Below are positions 17,459 to 26,305 of a stretch of DNA of 64,000 bases, in pieces; position 1 is the stretch's first letter; the number at the start of each line of letters is the position of its first letter. Below the pieces are notes generated by a model. That model had not been told where the DNA came from. It saw only the letters and a program-made list of their open reading frames with translations, and searched no databases. The stretch comes from Saprospiraceae bacterium. Its GTDB lineage: Bacteria > Bacteroidota > Bacteroidia > Chitinophagales > Saprospiraceae. The DNA lies in NCBI GenBank assembly GCA_020628645.1, contig JAHDES010000019.1, positions 34,932 through 98,931 on the forward strand, written 5' to 3'. A program made the translations under genes and the position numbers.

Positions 17459-20400
17459 CTAAAATACAACATTTATACCACCAAGGAATACACGCGCCTG
17501 TGGATAGAATCCTCGATCAATACCAATATCTAAGGCACGATAAGGATTGTTTCCATCAAATACTTGCGTTGCACCAATCTCAGGATCCAATCCAGAATAT
17601 TTGGTGAATGTCAAAAGATTAGTCGCACTTACGTATAATCTGATTTTATCAAATTTTAGTTTTTCAAGTATGGTTCTAGGAACATTATAACCCAGTTGTA
17701 CATTTTTGATCCGCATATAACTACCATCTTCTACAAAGCGATCAGATACTCGTGCATTATTATTAAAATCATTAATGGCTACTCGTGGTTCTTCGGTAGA
17801 TGTTCCTTCTCCTGTCCAGCGATTTAATACTGACTGAGGTCGATTGGTATAAGAAAAATCATAGCGAACGGTACCATTATAGATTTCATTTCCATAAACT
17901 CCTTGTAAGAAGGTGCTGATATCAAAGTTTTTATATTCAGCACTTAAATTTATTCCATAAGTAAAATCAGGCGTTGGATTTCCAATATAAGTTTGATCTT
18001 CATTATTGATAATGCCATCATTATTTAAATCTACAAAACGAATATCTCCAGCTACTGTATTTTCATTTTGGAACGCATGAGCATTTACTTCTTCTTGATT
18101 TTGGAAAATTCCGTCGGTTACATAACCATAAAAGGAAGCAATAGGTTGACCGACTTCTGTACGTGCTACATTTCCAGCAGAGAAAACATTTCCTGTAGAA
18201 ATAGGATCACCACCTTCTCCCAAACCAGTTACTTCAGAAGAAACGAAAGCAATGTTCCCTCCTATTTCATATTTAAAGGCATTATCTCGGTTTCGATAAG
18301 AAGCGGACAATTCTAAACCAGCATTTAATACATCTCCAATATTACGAACTGGGGCGAAGGTACCCGCAGTACGTGGAATGGGCGCAGCATACAACATATC
18401 GGATGTATTCTTACGATAGTAATCAACCACTACATTAATGCGTCCGTCATATAATTCTGCATCTAAACCGATATTCGTTTGCGTACTGGTTTCCCATTTC
18501 AAATCGGGATTGGCGGCTGTAAGGGCTACATTACCATTGGATATATCAGATACTCCATCGAAGGAATAATTTTGACCTGCATTTACAATGGTGGTAAATC
18601 CATAATCTCCAATACGATCATTTCCATTTTGTCCCCAACTTGCTCTTAATTTCAATAAACTGAAAGCCTCGTTGGCAAAGAAATCTTCTTCTGTAATTAC
18701 CCATGCAAAAGATGCGGAAGGAAAGTATCCGAAGCGATTATTCGCACCAAATTTACTAGAGCCATCAGCACGGAAGGTAAAGGAAGCAACATATTTCCCC
18801 ATATAATCATAATTTAATTTCGCAAAAGCGGATAGCAATGAGGATTCTGTGGCTCCAGCATAAGCAGTTTGACTGGTGATGGGACCTATTGTATTAGAGA
18901 TAAAAGCATCATCTGGATTATTACTAGGAAGGTCATTATTTCCTCCCCCAGCAAAATCAAATCGATTGCTTAAAACAGTATTTCCAGCAATTAATTGGAA
19001 ATTATGAATATCAGCGAAGGATTTATTATACGTTAATACATTTTCCCACTGCCAATTTCGCCAAGTGTTGTGTTCTTTTCCTACTCCATTTCTAATATTC
19101 ATTTCGCTTGCTGGCGCATCATTAATCGTAGTATCTACACTCAAATTATAGATTGGATTAAATCGATCTCTAGTAGCAAAAGTGGCATCTACACTATAAG
19201 TAGATTTAAATTTGAGATTTTCAGTGATAGAAGCTTCTCCAAATATTGCTCCTACGACACGTTGTGATGTCCATGTATCATAGGTTTGTTCGATCGCATT
19301 GATAGGATTCGTAATATCTGTATCTGAATAGTAAGAATAAGCATAAGTGCCATCTGGTTTACGAACTGGTGTAACAGGATCCATATTTAAGGCACGAATC
19401 AAAGGCGTAACGAACACGTTATTTTCTGCCAAGAAACCTCTCTCGATATAAGTGAAGCCCATATTACTTCCCACTTTCAACCAATTTTTCAACTGACTAT
19501 TGGCATTAAAGCGAACGGTATATCGTTCAAAACCTGATTTTTCTCCTCCCACAATTCCATCTTGACCAAAATAATTACCTGATAAGGCATAAGATGATTT
19601 TTCTCCTCCTCCTTGGAATCCTAATTGATGGCTATACATAGGAGCATCCTGAAAAAGTGCCGATTGCCAATCTGTACCTTCACCTAATCGACTAGGGTCT
19701 CTAAATTCAGTTAATGGCACCATACCAGAATTGATATGCGCTTCATTAGAAATGATGGCATATTCTTCGGCATTGAGTAAGTGCATCATTTTCCAAGGAC
19801 TTTGCACCCCATAATAACTTTCGTAGGTGATTTTTCCTTCTTGATTAAAAGTACCTCCTTTTGTTGTAATTAAGACCACTCCATTTGCACCACGAGAACC
19901 GTAGATTGCGGCAGAAGCACCGTCTTTTAATACATTAATCGTTTCAATATCATTGGGATTTAAAAAGTCAATCCCATCGACAGGGATACCATCAACAATA
20001 TATAAAGGATCACTATTGTTGATCGTACCGACTCCTCGAATACGAACCGTTAATGCACTACCGGGCGAACCTGAAAATTGGGAAATTTGTACCCCAGCTA
20101 CACGTCCTTGTAGGGCTTGTTCCACACGAAGAACGGGCGTTTCTGTAATTTCTTCTGCGGTTACTGTCGATACAGCACCACTAATTTTAGAGCGTTTCTC
20201 TGTACCATATCCTAATACGACGACCTCTTCCATCATGGAGATGTTCTCTTTCAAGACTACATCTATCGTACGCTGGCTTCCAACAGTAATGGATTGTTCT
20301 TGAAGACCGATATAAGAAAAATTGAGAACTGTACTCTCGTCGGGGACTTGGATTTCGTAGCTACCATCAATATCTGTAGCTGTTCCATCACCTGTTCCTT

Positions 20401-20536
20401 CAATAAGGACAGAACCTCCGATAATCGTTTCACCTGTAGCATCGGTGACGATTCCACGAACTGTGATTTGTGCGTGGAGTTGCATGAGTGCGCAACAATT
20501 TAAGAATAGAACGAGAAGTAAAAACTTATTCCTCAT
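17459..20536 (-). CDS. susC: SusC/RagA TonB-dependent outer-membrane transporter
   Basis: A 1025-residue TonB-dependent porin that imports the oligosaccharide captured by SusD, using energy from TonB-ExbBD. A signal peptide (LLLVLFLNCCALMQLHAQ) is followed by a carboxypeptidase-D-like regulatory domain (ITVRGIVTDATGETIIGG, then FSYIGLQEQSITVG), the SusC plug with VVLGYGTEKRSKISGAVSTV and IYGSRGANGVVLITTKGG, and a large beta-barrel ending in an aromatic strand (ARVFLGGINVVF). It has no sigma-factor-interacting N-terminal extension. A small ACCTAA/TTAGGT hairpin (20560-20575) and a 77-bp repeat sit in its leader. It is the first SusCD gene after the T9SS glycan-binding gene. Confidence 0.96.
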   Translation of the reverse strand: MRNKFLLLVLFLNCCALMQLHAQITVRGIVTDATGETIIGGSVLIEGTGDGTATDIDGSYEIQVPDESTVLNFSYIGLQEQSITVGSQRTIDVVLKENISMMEEVVVLGYGTEKRSKISGAVSTVTAEEITETPVLRVEQALQGRVAGVQISQFSGSPGSALTVRIRGVGTINNSDPLYIVDGIPVDGIDFLNPNDIETINVLKDGASAAIYGSRGANGVVLITTKGGTFNQEGKITYESYYGVQSPWKMMHLLNAEEYAIISNEAHINSGMVPLTEFRDPSRLGEGTDWQSALFQDAPMYSHQLGFQGGGEKSSYALSGNYFGQDGIVGGEKSGFERYTVRFNANSQLKNWLKVGSNMGFTYIERGFLAENNVFVTPLIRALNMDPVTPVRKPDGTYAYSYYSDTDITNPINAIEQTYDTWTSQRVVGAIFGEASITENLKFKSTYSVDATFATRDRFNPIYNLSVDTTINDAPASEMNIRNGVGKEHNTWRNWQWENVLTYNKSFADIHNFQLIAGNTVLSNRFDFAGGGNNDLPSNNPDDAFISNTIGPITSQTAYAGATESSLLSAFAKLNYDYMGKYVASFTFRADGSSKFGANNRFGYFPSASFAWVITEEDFFANEAFSLLKLRASWGQNGNDRIGDYGFTTIVNAGQNYSFDGVSDISNGNVALTAANPDLKWETSTQTNIGLDAELYDGRINVVVDYYRKNTSDMLYAAPIPRTAGTFAPVRNIGDVLNAGLELSASYRNRDNAFKYEIGGNIAFVSSEVTGLGEGGDPISTGNVFSAGNVARTEVGQPIASFYGYVTDGIFQNQEEVNAHAFQNENTVAGDIRFVDLNNDGIINNEDQTYIGNPTPDFTYGINLSAEYKNFDISTFLQGVYGNEIYNGTVRYDFSYTNRPQSVLNRWTGEGTSTEEPRVAINDFNNNARVSDRFVEDGSYMRIKNVQLGYNVPRTILEKLKFDKIRLYVSATNLLTFTKYSGLDPEIGATQVFDGNNPYRALDIGIDRGFYPQARVFLGGINVVF

Positions 20537-20559
20537 AAGATTTGGCGTATAAAATGTTT

Positions 20560-20575
20560 ACCTAAAAAATTAGGT
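20560..20575 (-). promoter_or_regulatory. Small hairpin in the susC leader
   Basis: ACCTAA pairs with TTAGGT around AAAA, about 25 nt before the susC start. It could be an operator half-site pair or an mRNA hairpin; no promoter box is clear beside it. Confidence 0.35.
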
Positions 20576-20598
20576 GTAAGATCAATAGTTTTGAATTA

Positions 20599-20675
20599 GT
20601 CGTTGCACGAGATACAGATGTAATCTATTAAAGAAAAATAATTCCTTTTCAAAAACCAGTAACTCGTGCTACGAC
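20599..20675. repeat. 77-bp element with 13-bp terminal inverted repeats, copy 2
   Basis: The ends GTCGTTGCACGAG (20599-20611) and CTCGTGCTACGAC (20663-20675) match as inverted repeats at 12 of 13 positions. The same consensus, GTCGTnGCACGA, bounds the 75-bp element at 2766-2840. The interior differs except for a shared TTCAAAAAC. It lies between the T9SS glycan-binding gene and susC, in the transcribed spacer. Confidence 0.6.
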
Positions 20676-20683
20676 CATCGTAT

Positions 20684-22549
20684 TTATTGCTTAATTAAGC
20701 GTTTTGTAGCAATAGTATTATCTGCTTCAATGTGTAACAAATAGATACCAGAATGCCAAGCTGCTGTATTTAATTCCAACTGCGTAGCTGTACCATCTAA
20801 TGTTTGTGACCAAACTAATTTACCCAAGGCATCGAATACTCGTAATTCTTTATCAGAAGAAGTTGTTTCCATCTGTAATAAGGTATTCTCTGCAACTGGA
20901 TTTGGATATACTTGCACTAAATTTTCATTTACGAGATCACTTACACCTGTAGCACAAGTCATACAAGTATTCCAAGTAAAACAAAATGAATCATCGCCAT
21001 CTACATTCAATGCGCGATTGGTGAAAGCTCCATCAGTAACTGTACAATCTTCACCGCCCATAAATTCTTCTTGTACTGCCCAGTTGTCTACTGTAAATTT
21101 AAATTGATGCGCGCCACCAGGAACAGTAATAGTACCTTCCCAAACACCATCGCCATCTGCATCTTCTAATGGATTTGCATCACCTGACCAACCATTTATA
21201 GAGCCACTTACATAAACTGAAGTTCCTATCGTAACACCTGAATCATTCATATCTACTGCAAAAGTAATATTACCTTCTTGAGCAGCTGGCGAACAATCTG
21301 TAGTGGTTGTACATTCTCCAAAACAAGTATTCACTTCTGTATCCATCATTACAGCTTCTAAAAATCGATCATTGAAATTAGCTGGATCAGCACAATCTTG
21401 ACCAGCGATATTTTCTTTACAAGAAAAATCACCACAAGCACCATTTGCAAAAGTATAGTAACTAGAGAAACCTGCTTCTCTTTCAATAGTTAAACTAAAG
21501 ATATTATCACCATCTGGATCCATTAAACGGTATGGACCGCCTGGTACATCGAAATTTCCACCACCAGCAATATACACACCATCTTCACTTGGTGTAACTT
21601 GTGTCATTCCCAAATTAAAGGTAATACTTACCCCTTCACCGCAACCATAACAGCTATTCCAACAAACGGGATCAGCAGTTGTGTTTTCAGTAAGAACCAC
21701 TAAACGGTTTACAAACATATTATCACCATCGAACGTAGTTTTTGTACACAGATCAGTACCATTAAATTGTTCTTGCGCTGACCAGTTGTCTAAGGTAAAT
21801 TTATACTCATAGGCTCCAGTTGCTAAACCTGGTAAAGTAACTGTCCAAACGCCATCCATATCAGGATCTTCCATTGGATTTGCATCACCAGACCAATCAT
21901 TAAATGCACCACTTACATAAGGCTGAGTAAATGCATCTCCATATTCATTCATATCTACAGAAAGAGTCAAATCTGCTGTTCCACCACCAGAACCAGCTTG
22001 TACGGTAAAATCATCAAGATAAGTAACTTGATCTGCTCCTACTACACCAAAGTCTACAAAGAATACCAATCCAGTATATACGTTTCCTGCTGCTGCAGTG
22101 AAAGGAGCTTCAATAGAAGGAAGGCTAGTATCATAGCAGATTTCCTCCCATGCACCTGTAGTTGTATTTGCCTTTGTAAGGATCCAATCATCGCCCCCTG
22201 TAGTAGAGTTTTCTAGTTTGAGTGCAACATTTCCGATATGATCGAAATGAACTTTGATACATACTTGTTCACCACTAGAAACATCCACTGTAGGCCCTGG
22301 GTCAGCATAAGCACCAGCCCATACTTCTGATCCAGCTCGCTTAGTATATTCTAAAACATTGGCAGATGTATTAATACCAGAAGCATTAGGATTAGCAATG
22401 ACAGGTACAACGCTATCACTAAGATCAACGTTTCCGAAATATTTGTATTCTACTGAGGTAGCAGGGGCTTCCCAATCATAAATTGTAGTTTGGGCAGAAA
22501 GTTGTAAACAGCAAAAAAGTGCTGCTAAAAAAAGTAAATTTTTCTTCAT
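20684..22549 (-). CDS. T9SS-sorted glycan-binding protein of the beta-glucan locus
   Basis: An exported protein of about 621 residues. The start is the ATG at 22549, where a clean signal peptide begins (NLLFLAALFCCLQLSAQ); the same frame runs 67 codons further up but that part looks non-coding. After a beta-sandwich region resembling carbohydrate-binding modules (VDVSSGEQVCIKVHFDHIGN) come three E-set/CBM48-like units. Two share SGAFNDWSGDANPMEDPDMD-type cores followed by YKFTLDNW; the middle one has VYIAGGGNFDVPGGPYRLMD. The C-terminal 75 residues are a T9SS type A domain (VQVYPNPVAENTLLQM, then GIYLLHIEADNTIATKRLIK). It resembles SusE/SusF in domain plan but uses type IX export instead of a lipid anchor. 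It is the first gene of the locus. Confidence 0.8.
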   Translation of the reverse strand: MKKNLLFLAALFCCLQLSAQTTIYDWEAPATSVEYKYFGNVDLSDSVVPVIANPNASGINTSANVLEYTKRAGSEVWAGAYADPGPTVDVSSGEQVCIKVHFDHIGNVALKLENSTTGGDDWILTKANTTTGAWEEICYDTSLPSIEAPFTAAAGNVYTGLVFFVDFGVVGADQVTYLDDFTVQAGSGGGTADLTLSVDMNEYGDAFTQPYVSGAFNDWSGDANPMEDPDMDGVWTVTLPGLATGAYEYKFTLDNWSAQEQFNGTDLCTKTTFDGDNMFVNRLVVLTENTTADPVCWNSCYGCGEGVSITFNLGMTQVTPSEDGVYIAGGGNFDVPGGPYRLMDPDGDNIFSLTIEREAGFSSYYTFANGACGDFSCKENIAGQDCADPANFNDRFLEAVMMDTEVNTCFGECTTTTDCSPAAQEGNITFAVDMNDSGVTIGTSVYVSGSINGWSGDANPLEDADGDGVWEGTITVPGGAHQFKFTVDNWAVQEEFMGGEDCTVTDGAFTNRALNVDGDDSFCFTWNTCMTCATGVSDLVNENLVQVYPNPVAENTLLQMETTSSDKELRVFDALGKLVWSQTLDGTATQLELNTAAWHSGIYLLHIEADNTIATKRLIKQ

Positions 22550-22744
22550 GTTAAAACGGTTAATTGTTATTTGAATGTTGAATATAACAGACTCTATGTA
22601 TCCGCTATTGGAAAATAGAAGCATTATTTGAAAATGATTTTGTTTGCTCGATAGTAGTTGAAAATATATAGCTAAGAGTTGGAATAACTCATTCCTATCA
22701 AAATGGGTAAGTCGATGGTGATTGTTAGATTGTTTTCTAGAATT

Positions 22745-22775
22745 GTACACTATCCAAAAAAAACAGTTAGTGTAC
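22745..22775 (-). promoter_or_regulatory. Inverted repeat in the leader of the glycan locus
   Basis: GTACACTA (22745-22752) and TAGTGTAC (22768-22775) are perfect 8-bp arms separated by 15 nt. They lie just downstream of a probable -7 box, so this is an operator or leader hairpin candidate. Confidence 0.4.
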
Positions 22776-22789
22776 TTTTTACATTAACA

Positions 22790-22797
22790 CAAAGATA
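22790..22797 (-). promoter_or_regulatory. Probable -7 promoter box for the glycan locus
   Basis: CAAAGATA on the plus strand reads TATCTTTG on the minus strand, an exact TAnnTTTG box. It would give a leader of about 235 nt before the 22549 start. No good -33 box at the expected distance. Confidence 0.45.
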
Positions 22798-23066
22798 ATA
22801 AAAGATTCAATATATAATAATCTTTATTACAATTAACGCAAAAAAATATTTTTTGATTTGTTTATAGAGCGAAGAATGTATCTTTCAGATTTTTTCAAAA
22901 ATACAGAATTTACCGTAAGGTATCAAGTATGATGCCTGTTTTTAACGATTGCATGTCTAATGGTATACAGATGGTTAATTAAATTGAACTTTCAAAGTTA
23001 GATCAACTTAAAAAGTTCAATTGTGAGAAATAATATATTCTATCATCTTTGACAAGAATGTCTGTG

Positions 23067-24533
23067 CTACTTTTTTTGGGCTAGTTCAAGGGCATATTTC
23101 AATACTACATCTTCACCACTAATATGTTCTTCAAAACTTGGACGACGTGGATAATCAGGTAGAATACCATAACCTGTATTCTCAAAAGTGACATTGGTAA
23201 CAAATAACACAAAAGACATCTGGAATTTCACACCAGTATTAGGTAAAACAAGCGGCAACATCATACCACTGGTGTTTTGGACGGGATTGCCACCTGCTTC
23301 TTCTCCTATAAAAATAGCGTTTGTATACGATTTTAGTACGCCACTCATTTCGCCTGTAGCTGAATAAGAAGAAGGATTTGTTAAGACATACACCTGCCCT
23401 TTAAAACGTGGATTTAAAGGTGCACAATCAAGGGTACGTTTCAGTTGTTTGACGTTATACTGATCGCCCTCTTTTTTGACTGCTATACCTACATAGATAT
23501 TACCAATGCCTGGAAATTCTTCGTAGTGTTTTGGGTTGGGAATTTTGTTAACGACAGTAGACATTTCGGTATAGAAATCAAAAGATTGGTCGTATAAATA
23601 GGCTAATAATTCAATCGTAGGTTCAAAGTCTCCTCCACCATTATCTCGAAGATCAATGATGAGATCTTGAGTATTACGACGAGCCAATTCTTCAAAGGAG
23701 GATTTGAAAAATTCTTTATAGTTAACACCCGTTTTCTTGATATATTTCTTCGCAAAAATACGGAGTTTCATAATAGCTGTTTCTCCTTCAAAATCGAGGG
23801 TGTAAGCAGGTGTTTTTGAAGCCCACCAAGATTTAGGGCGAGGTCCATAACGTTTTAAACGAGCTTCTTTTTGCTGTGTTAAGGATTGTCCCTTTATCGT
23901 TTTCTTGATGAATGATCCATTTATCGTTTTAAATTCTAACTCAAAAGTTTCGGGCAAACCAATAAAAAAGGCATAGTAGGTATGAAAGGATTCATAAGCG
24001 GCTTCTATAGGTAAACTAGTATTAAATCCATCTCGTTCTTGTTGACTCGCAAAAAAGTGGATCAAGTCTTTTGCAGTTCGTCCATTAACGGATAAAATTC
24101 GATCGCCTACTTGGATACTGGTATCTTGTGAAAGATTCTGCGTAACAAACAAGCTGTCTCGATCCCAATAGACATTAAACGGAAAGCGTGGTTTCCCTTC
24201 TCCAATTCCTTTAATAAAAGCATCGGATGGTTTGAAATTAGAATGCCCATTGGCAATGTATTTATTTAAGGGCGTGAGCAAACGATAAAATTCTATACTG
24301 CTTAAGGGTTGGTCTAATTGTGTCTCTACTTGATCTAAAGCTTGATGCAAAGAATCTATTGGATAATAGGCATCGAGGGCAGGATGGGCATTAAGCAGAT
24401 TATCTTTGAATAATTGAAAGTCAGCCTGAAGTGCTGATGGTGTATAGGTTTTGGTAAAAACGTCTTGTGCTTGAAGATTAGTAACTAAAAAGAAAAGAAG
24501 AATACTCGTGTAAATGTAGAATTGATTTTTCAT
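23067..24533 (-). CDS. Exported S41 family (C-terminal processing) peptidase
   Basis: An S41 serine protease of about 488 residues, expected in the periplasm or outer envelope. I take the ATG at 24533, which starts a clean signal peptide (FYIYTSILLFFLVTNLQAQ); the frame's first ATG at 24569 would bury it. A PDZ-like stretch (IQVGDRILSVNGRTAKDLI) is followed by the S41 core: DLIIDLRDNGGGDFEP, VYVLTNPSSYSATGEMSG with the nucleophile Ser, FIGEEAGGNP and GILPDYPRRPS. Compared with the S41-like protein at 9572-11206, all core motifs are intact. It is transcribed alone, with a palindromic repeat upstream. Target unknown. Confidence 0.88.
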   Translation of the reverse strand: MKNQFYIYTSILLFFLVTNLQAQDVFTKTYTPSALQADFQLFKDNLLNAHPALDAYYPIDSLHQALDQVETQLDQPLSSIEFYRLLTPLNKYIANGHSNFKPSDAFIKGIGEGKPRFPFNVYWDRDSLFVTQNLSQDTSIQVGDRILSVNGRTAKDLIHFFASQQERDGFNTSLPIEAAYESFHTYYAFFIGLPETFELEFKTINGSFIKKTIKGQSLTQQKEARLKRYGPRPKSWWASKTPAYTLDFEGETAIMKLRIFAKKYIKKTGVNYKEFFKSSFEELARRNTQDLIIDLRDNGGGDFEPTIELLAYLYDQSFDFYTEMSTVVNKIPNPKHYEEFPGIGNIYVGIAVKKEGDQYNVKQLKRTLDCAPLNPRFKGQVYVLTNPSSYSATGEMSGVLKSYTNAIFIGEEAGGNPVQNTSGMMLPLVLPNTGVKFQMSFVLFVTNVTFENTGYGILPDYPRRPSFEEHISGEDVVLKYALELAQKK

Positions 24534-24610
24534 CGGAAGTTTTTTAAGAAAGACTGATTTTATTTTCATTTGTTACAAGCCGAATTGTTAAGTTTTTTTT
24601 AAAATATAAA

Positions 24611-24739
24611 CTTAATACACCGTAATCGAAATAATTTTCAACTTCAATATGGTCTATACCTATTATAACGTCCTGAATTTCAAGGGAACATGTTCCCTTG
24701 GGGCAATCATAAAACTTAAACTAAGTTAGATTACATTGT
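24611..24739. repeat. ~120-bp intergenic repeat with 20-bp palindrome, copy 1
   Basis: The core CAAGGGAACATGTTCCCTTG (24681-24700) is a perfect 20-bp palindrome. The flanks AATAATTTTCAACTTCAATA, TATAACGTCCTGAATTT and GGGGCAATCATAAAACTTA recur in copies at 45390-45511 (inverted) and 52624-52740. The ends TACACCGTAATC and GATTACATTGTA are imperfect inverted repeats (10 of 12). Confidence 0.85.
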
Positions 24740-24753
24740 ACTTTCCAAGTTAG

Positions 24754-25569
24754 TTAAACTTGAAAAGTTAGTAAAATTTCTTGCTCATCAAAAGCCAATT
24801 GAATGTTTGGTGGTAAAATAGCATTCACTTCATCATGTAAGCCCATTCGATGACTCATGTGGGTAATATAAGCTTCTTGAGGATTTATTTTTTGTATAAA
24901 ATGAATCGCATCTTGTACATTTAAATGCGAATGATGTTCATTCTCGTGTAAAGCAGAAATAATGAGTTGTTGTACGCCATCTAATTTTTCAAATTCCTTG
25001 GCTTCAAAATATTTCACATCTGTTAGATAGGCAAAATTTCCAATACGAAATCCTAAAACCGATAGCCTTCCATGCCAACTTTCAATCGGAATAAAGGCTA
25101 TATCTCCAACTTGAAAAGGTTTCGTTTTATCAATAGTTTGAAGCGATAAACGAGGTGCACCGGGATAGGGCTTTTTTGCAAAAATATATTCAAATCGATG
25201 CCTCAAATCTTTCTGTACGCGCTCCACTGCATAGACGGGAATATCTTTTCCGTGTCGAAAATTAATGGGGCGAACATCGTCTATACCAATAATGTGGTCA
25301 TTATGTTCATGCGTTAAAATAATGGCATCAATGTCATTAACATTAGTACGAAGGAGCTGTTGTCGAAAATCAGGCCCCGTATCTATGATAACTGTCGTTT
25401 GTTGAGATTGTACTAAAAGAGACGTACGCAATCGTTTATCTTTGGGATTATTGGATAAACAGACGGGGCAATCACAACCAATGACTGGAACACCTTGCGA
25501 AGTACCAGTTCCTAATATGGTAATTTTAATAGAAGAATTAGACTTATTTTGAGGTGATTTGGGCATCAT
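24754..25569 (-). CDS. MBL-fold metallo-hydrolase, PhnP/YycJ-like
   Basis: A 271-residue metallo-beta-lactamase-fold hydrolase close to the cyclic-phosphate phosphodiesterase PhnP group. It shows ILGTGTSQGVPVIGCDCPVC, with a Cys-x-Cys-x2-Cys metal cluster near residues 29-34, then the main metal motif ILTHEHNDHIIGIDDVRPIN, SWHGRLSVLGFRIG, YLTDVKYF and ITHMSHRMGLHDEV. The substrate is probably a phosphodiester, but phn genes are absent. Its start is directly next to the stop of the upstream 88-residue gene, so the two are translationally coupled. The N-terminal Met-Met makes 25569 or 25566 possible starts. Confidence 0.88.
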   Translation of the reverse strand: MMPKSPQNKSNSSIKITILGTGTSQGVPVIGCDCPVCLSNNPKDKRLRTSLLVQSQQTTVIIDTGPDFRQQLLRTNVNDIDAIILTHEHNDHIIGIDDVRPINFRHGKDIPVYAVERVQKDLRHRFEYIFAKKPYPGAPRLSLQTIDKTKPFQVGDIAFIPIESWHGRLSVLGFRIGNFAYLTDVKYFEAKEFEKLDGVQQLIISALHENEHHSHLNVQDAIHFIQKINPQEAYITHMSHRMGLHDEVNAILPPNIQLAFDEQEILLTFQV

Positions 25570-25836
25570 TTACGCCTCAATTTTCTTTAGTTGTTTGAGG
25601 AATTTTGCATTTTTTTCGGAGAGTTCCACATCTAGAAGATCAAGCTTGAAAATAATATCTAAAAGTACATTGATCCGAGCTTCGGTATCATAAAATTTAT
25701 TGATAACTACGATTTTTCGAGCTTCTACCATACAATAACCTGATTGGAAGTTTCCTTTTTCATAACGAACTTGATAGCCGATCTCCTCAAATAGTTCTTC
25801 TATTTTTTTTAGGTTATGTTTGGTGAAATTCAACAT
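25570..25836 (-). CDS. Conserved small hypothetical protein coupled to the MBL hydrolase
   Basis: An 88-residue soluble protein. The open frame runs back to 26025 but the convincing start is the ATG at 25836, where charged helical sequence begins (LNFTKHNLKKIEELFEEIGY); upstream codons overlap the promoter of the divergent gene. It has a mixed alpha/beta look: a helix, a strand VRYEKGNFQSGYCMVEARKI, another helix rich in Leu and Asp, and a Lys-rich tail. No catalytic motif or named family is visible to me. Its stop is adjacent to the hydrolase start, so the two probably act in the same process. Confidence 0.7.
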   Translation of the reverse strand: MLNFTKHNLKKIEELFEEIGYQVRYEKGNFQSGYCMVEARKIVVINKFYDTEARINVLLDIIFKLDLLDVELSEKNAKFLKQLKKIEA

Positions 25837-25918
25837 AATGATAAACGTTATTGTTATTATAAACAATGTAAAATTAGCGAATAATTCGCATAGACGTGCG
25901 CTTTTTCGTGGGCTTTTG

Positions 25919-25926
25919 TACCTTTG
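25919..25926 (+). promoter_or_regulatory. Probable -7 promoter box for the 25947 gene
   Basis: TACCTTTG fits TAnnTTTG, with the ATG only 20 nt downstream. It lies in the divergent spacer shared with the small minus-strand gene. Confidence 0.45.
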
Positions 25927-25946
25927 TACTTTAAATATGATATGGT

Positions 25947-26297
25947 ATGACGAATATTGCTTCAAAAGTAAATCCTGTATTTTGGTTACATTTAATTTTA
26001 ACCATGACTTCATTGGTAGGTCCATTTTTATTTAGTTGGTATTTAATGTTGATTGCCTATTCCATTGTGTTGCTTCAATTTTTCTTTTTTGGAAGATGCC
26101 TAATGAACGAAGGACATAATCTAGATGATGATGGTGATGATACTTTTTATGCTTATCTTTTAGAAAAGCTTGGATTCAATTTTGATCGTAAAAAAGTGCG
26201 TGGCTTTGTCCGTTCTTGGTTGTATGCAGTATTAGCAGGTATTTGTATACTATGGCAATTGGTTTTGGGATATCCTCCACTATTGTTTTTTAAATAG
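25947..26297 (+). CDS. Small two-to-three-helix membrane protein, unknown
   Basis: A 116-residue inner-membrane protein. Two hydrophobic helices (FWLHLILTMTSLVGPFLFSW and LMLIAYSIVLLQFFFFG) are followed by an acidic loop, MNEGHNLDDDGDDTFYAYLL, and a third helix, WLYAVLAGICILWQLVLGYP, near the C-terminus. The acidic loop between helices could bind cations, but this is only a guess. The gene is divergent from the small protein/hydrolase pair, and the outer-membrane protein gene follows 8 nt later, so the two are likely co-transcribed. No family name recognised. Confidence 0.7.
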   Translation: MTNIASKVNPVFWLHLILTMTSLVGPFLFSWYLMLIAYSIVLLQFFFFGRCLMNEGHNLDDDGDDTFYAYLLEKLGFNFDRKKVRGFVRSWLYAVLAGICILWQLVLGYPPLLFFK

Positions 26298-26305
26298 ATT
26301 GTATT

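Larger units (their letters stand above)
22550..23066. other. Long regulatory spacer upstream of the glycan locus
   Basis: No gene apart from the unlikely N-terminal extension of the glycan-binding frame. It holds the -7 box at 22790, the 8-bp inverted repeat at 22745-22775, and a small TACC/GGTA palindrome near 22912. The part from about 22800 to 23066 is AT-rich with nothing else I can name. Confidence 0.5.

Noticed and set aside
22550..22750. Upstream ATG extending the T9SS glycan-binding protein by 67 residues
   Set aside because: The extra residues are not signal-like and would bury the clear signal peptide; the region contains promoter-like features.
25837..26025. Extension of the 88-residue protein by 63 residues upstream
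   Set aside because: Composition changes to random and it covers the divergent promoter; the internal ATG at 25836 begins normal protein.
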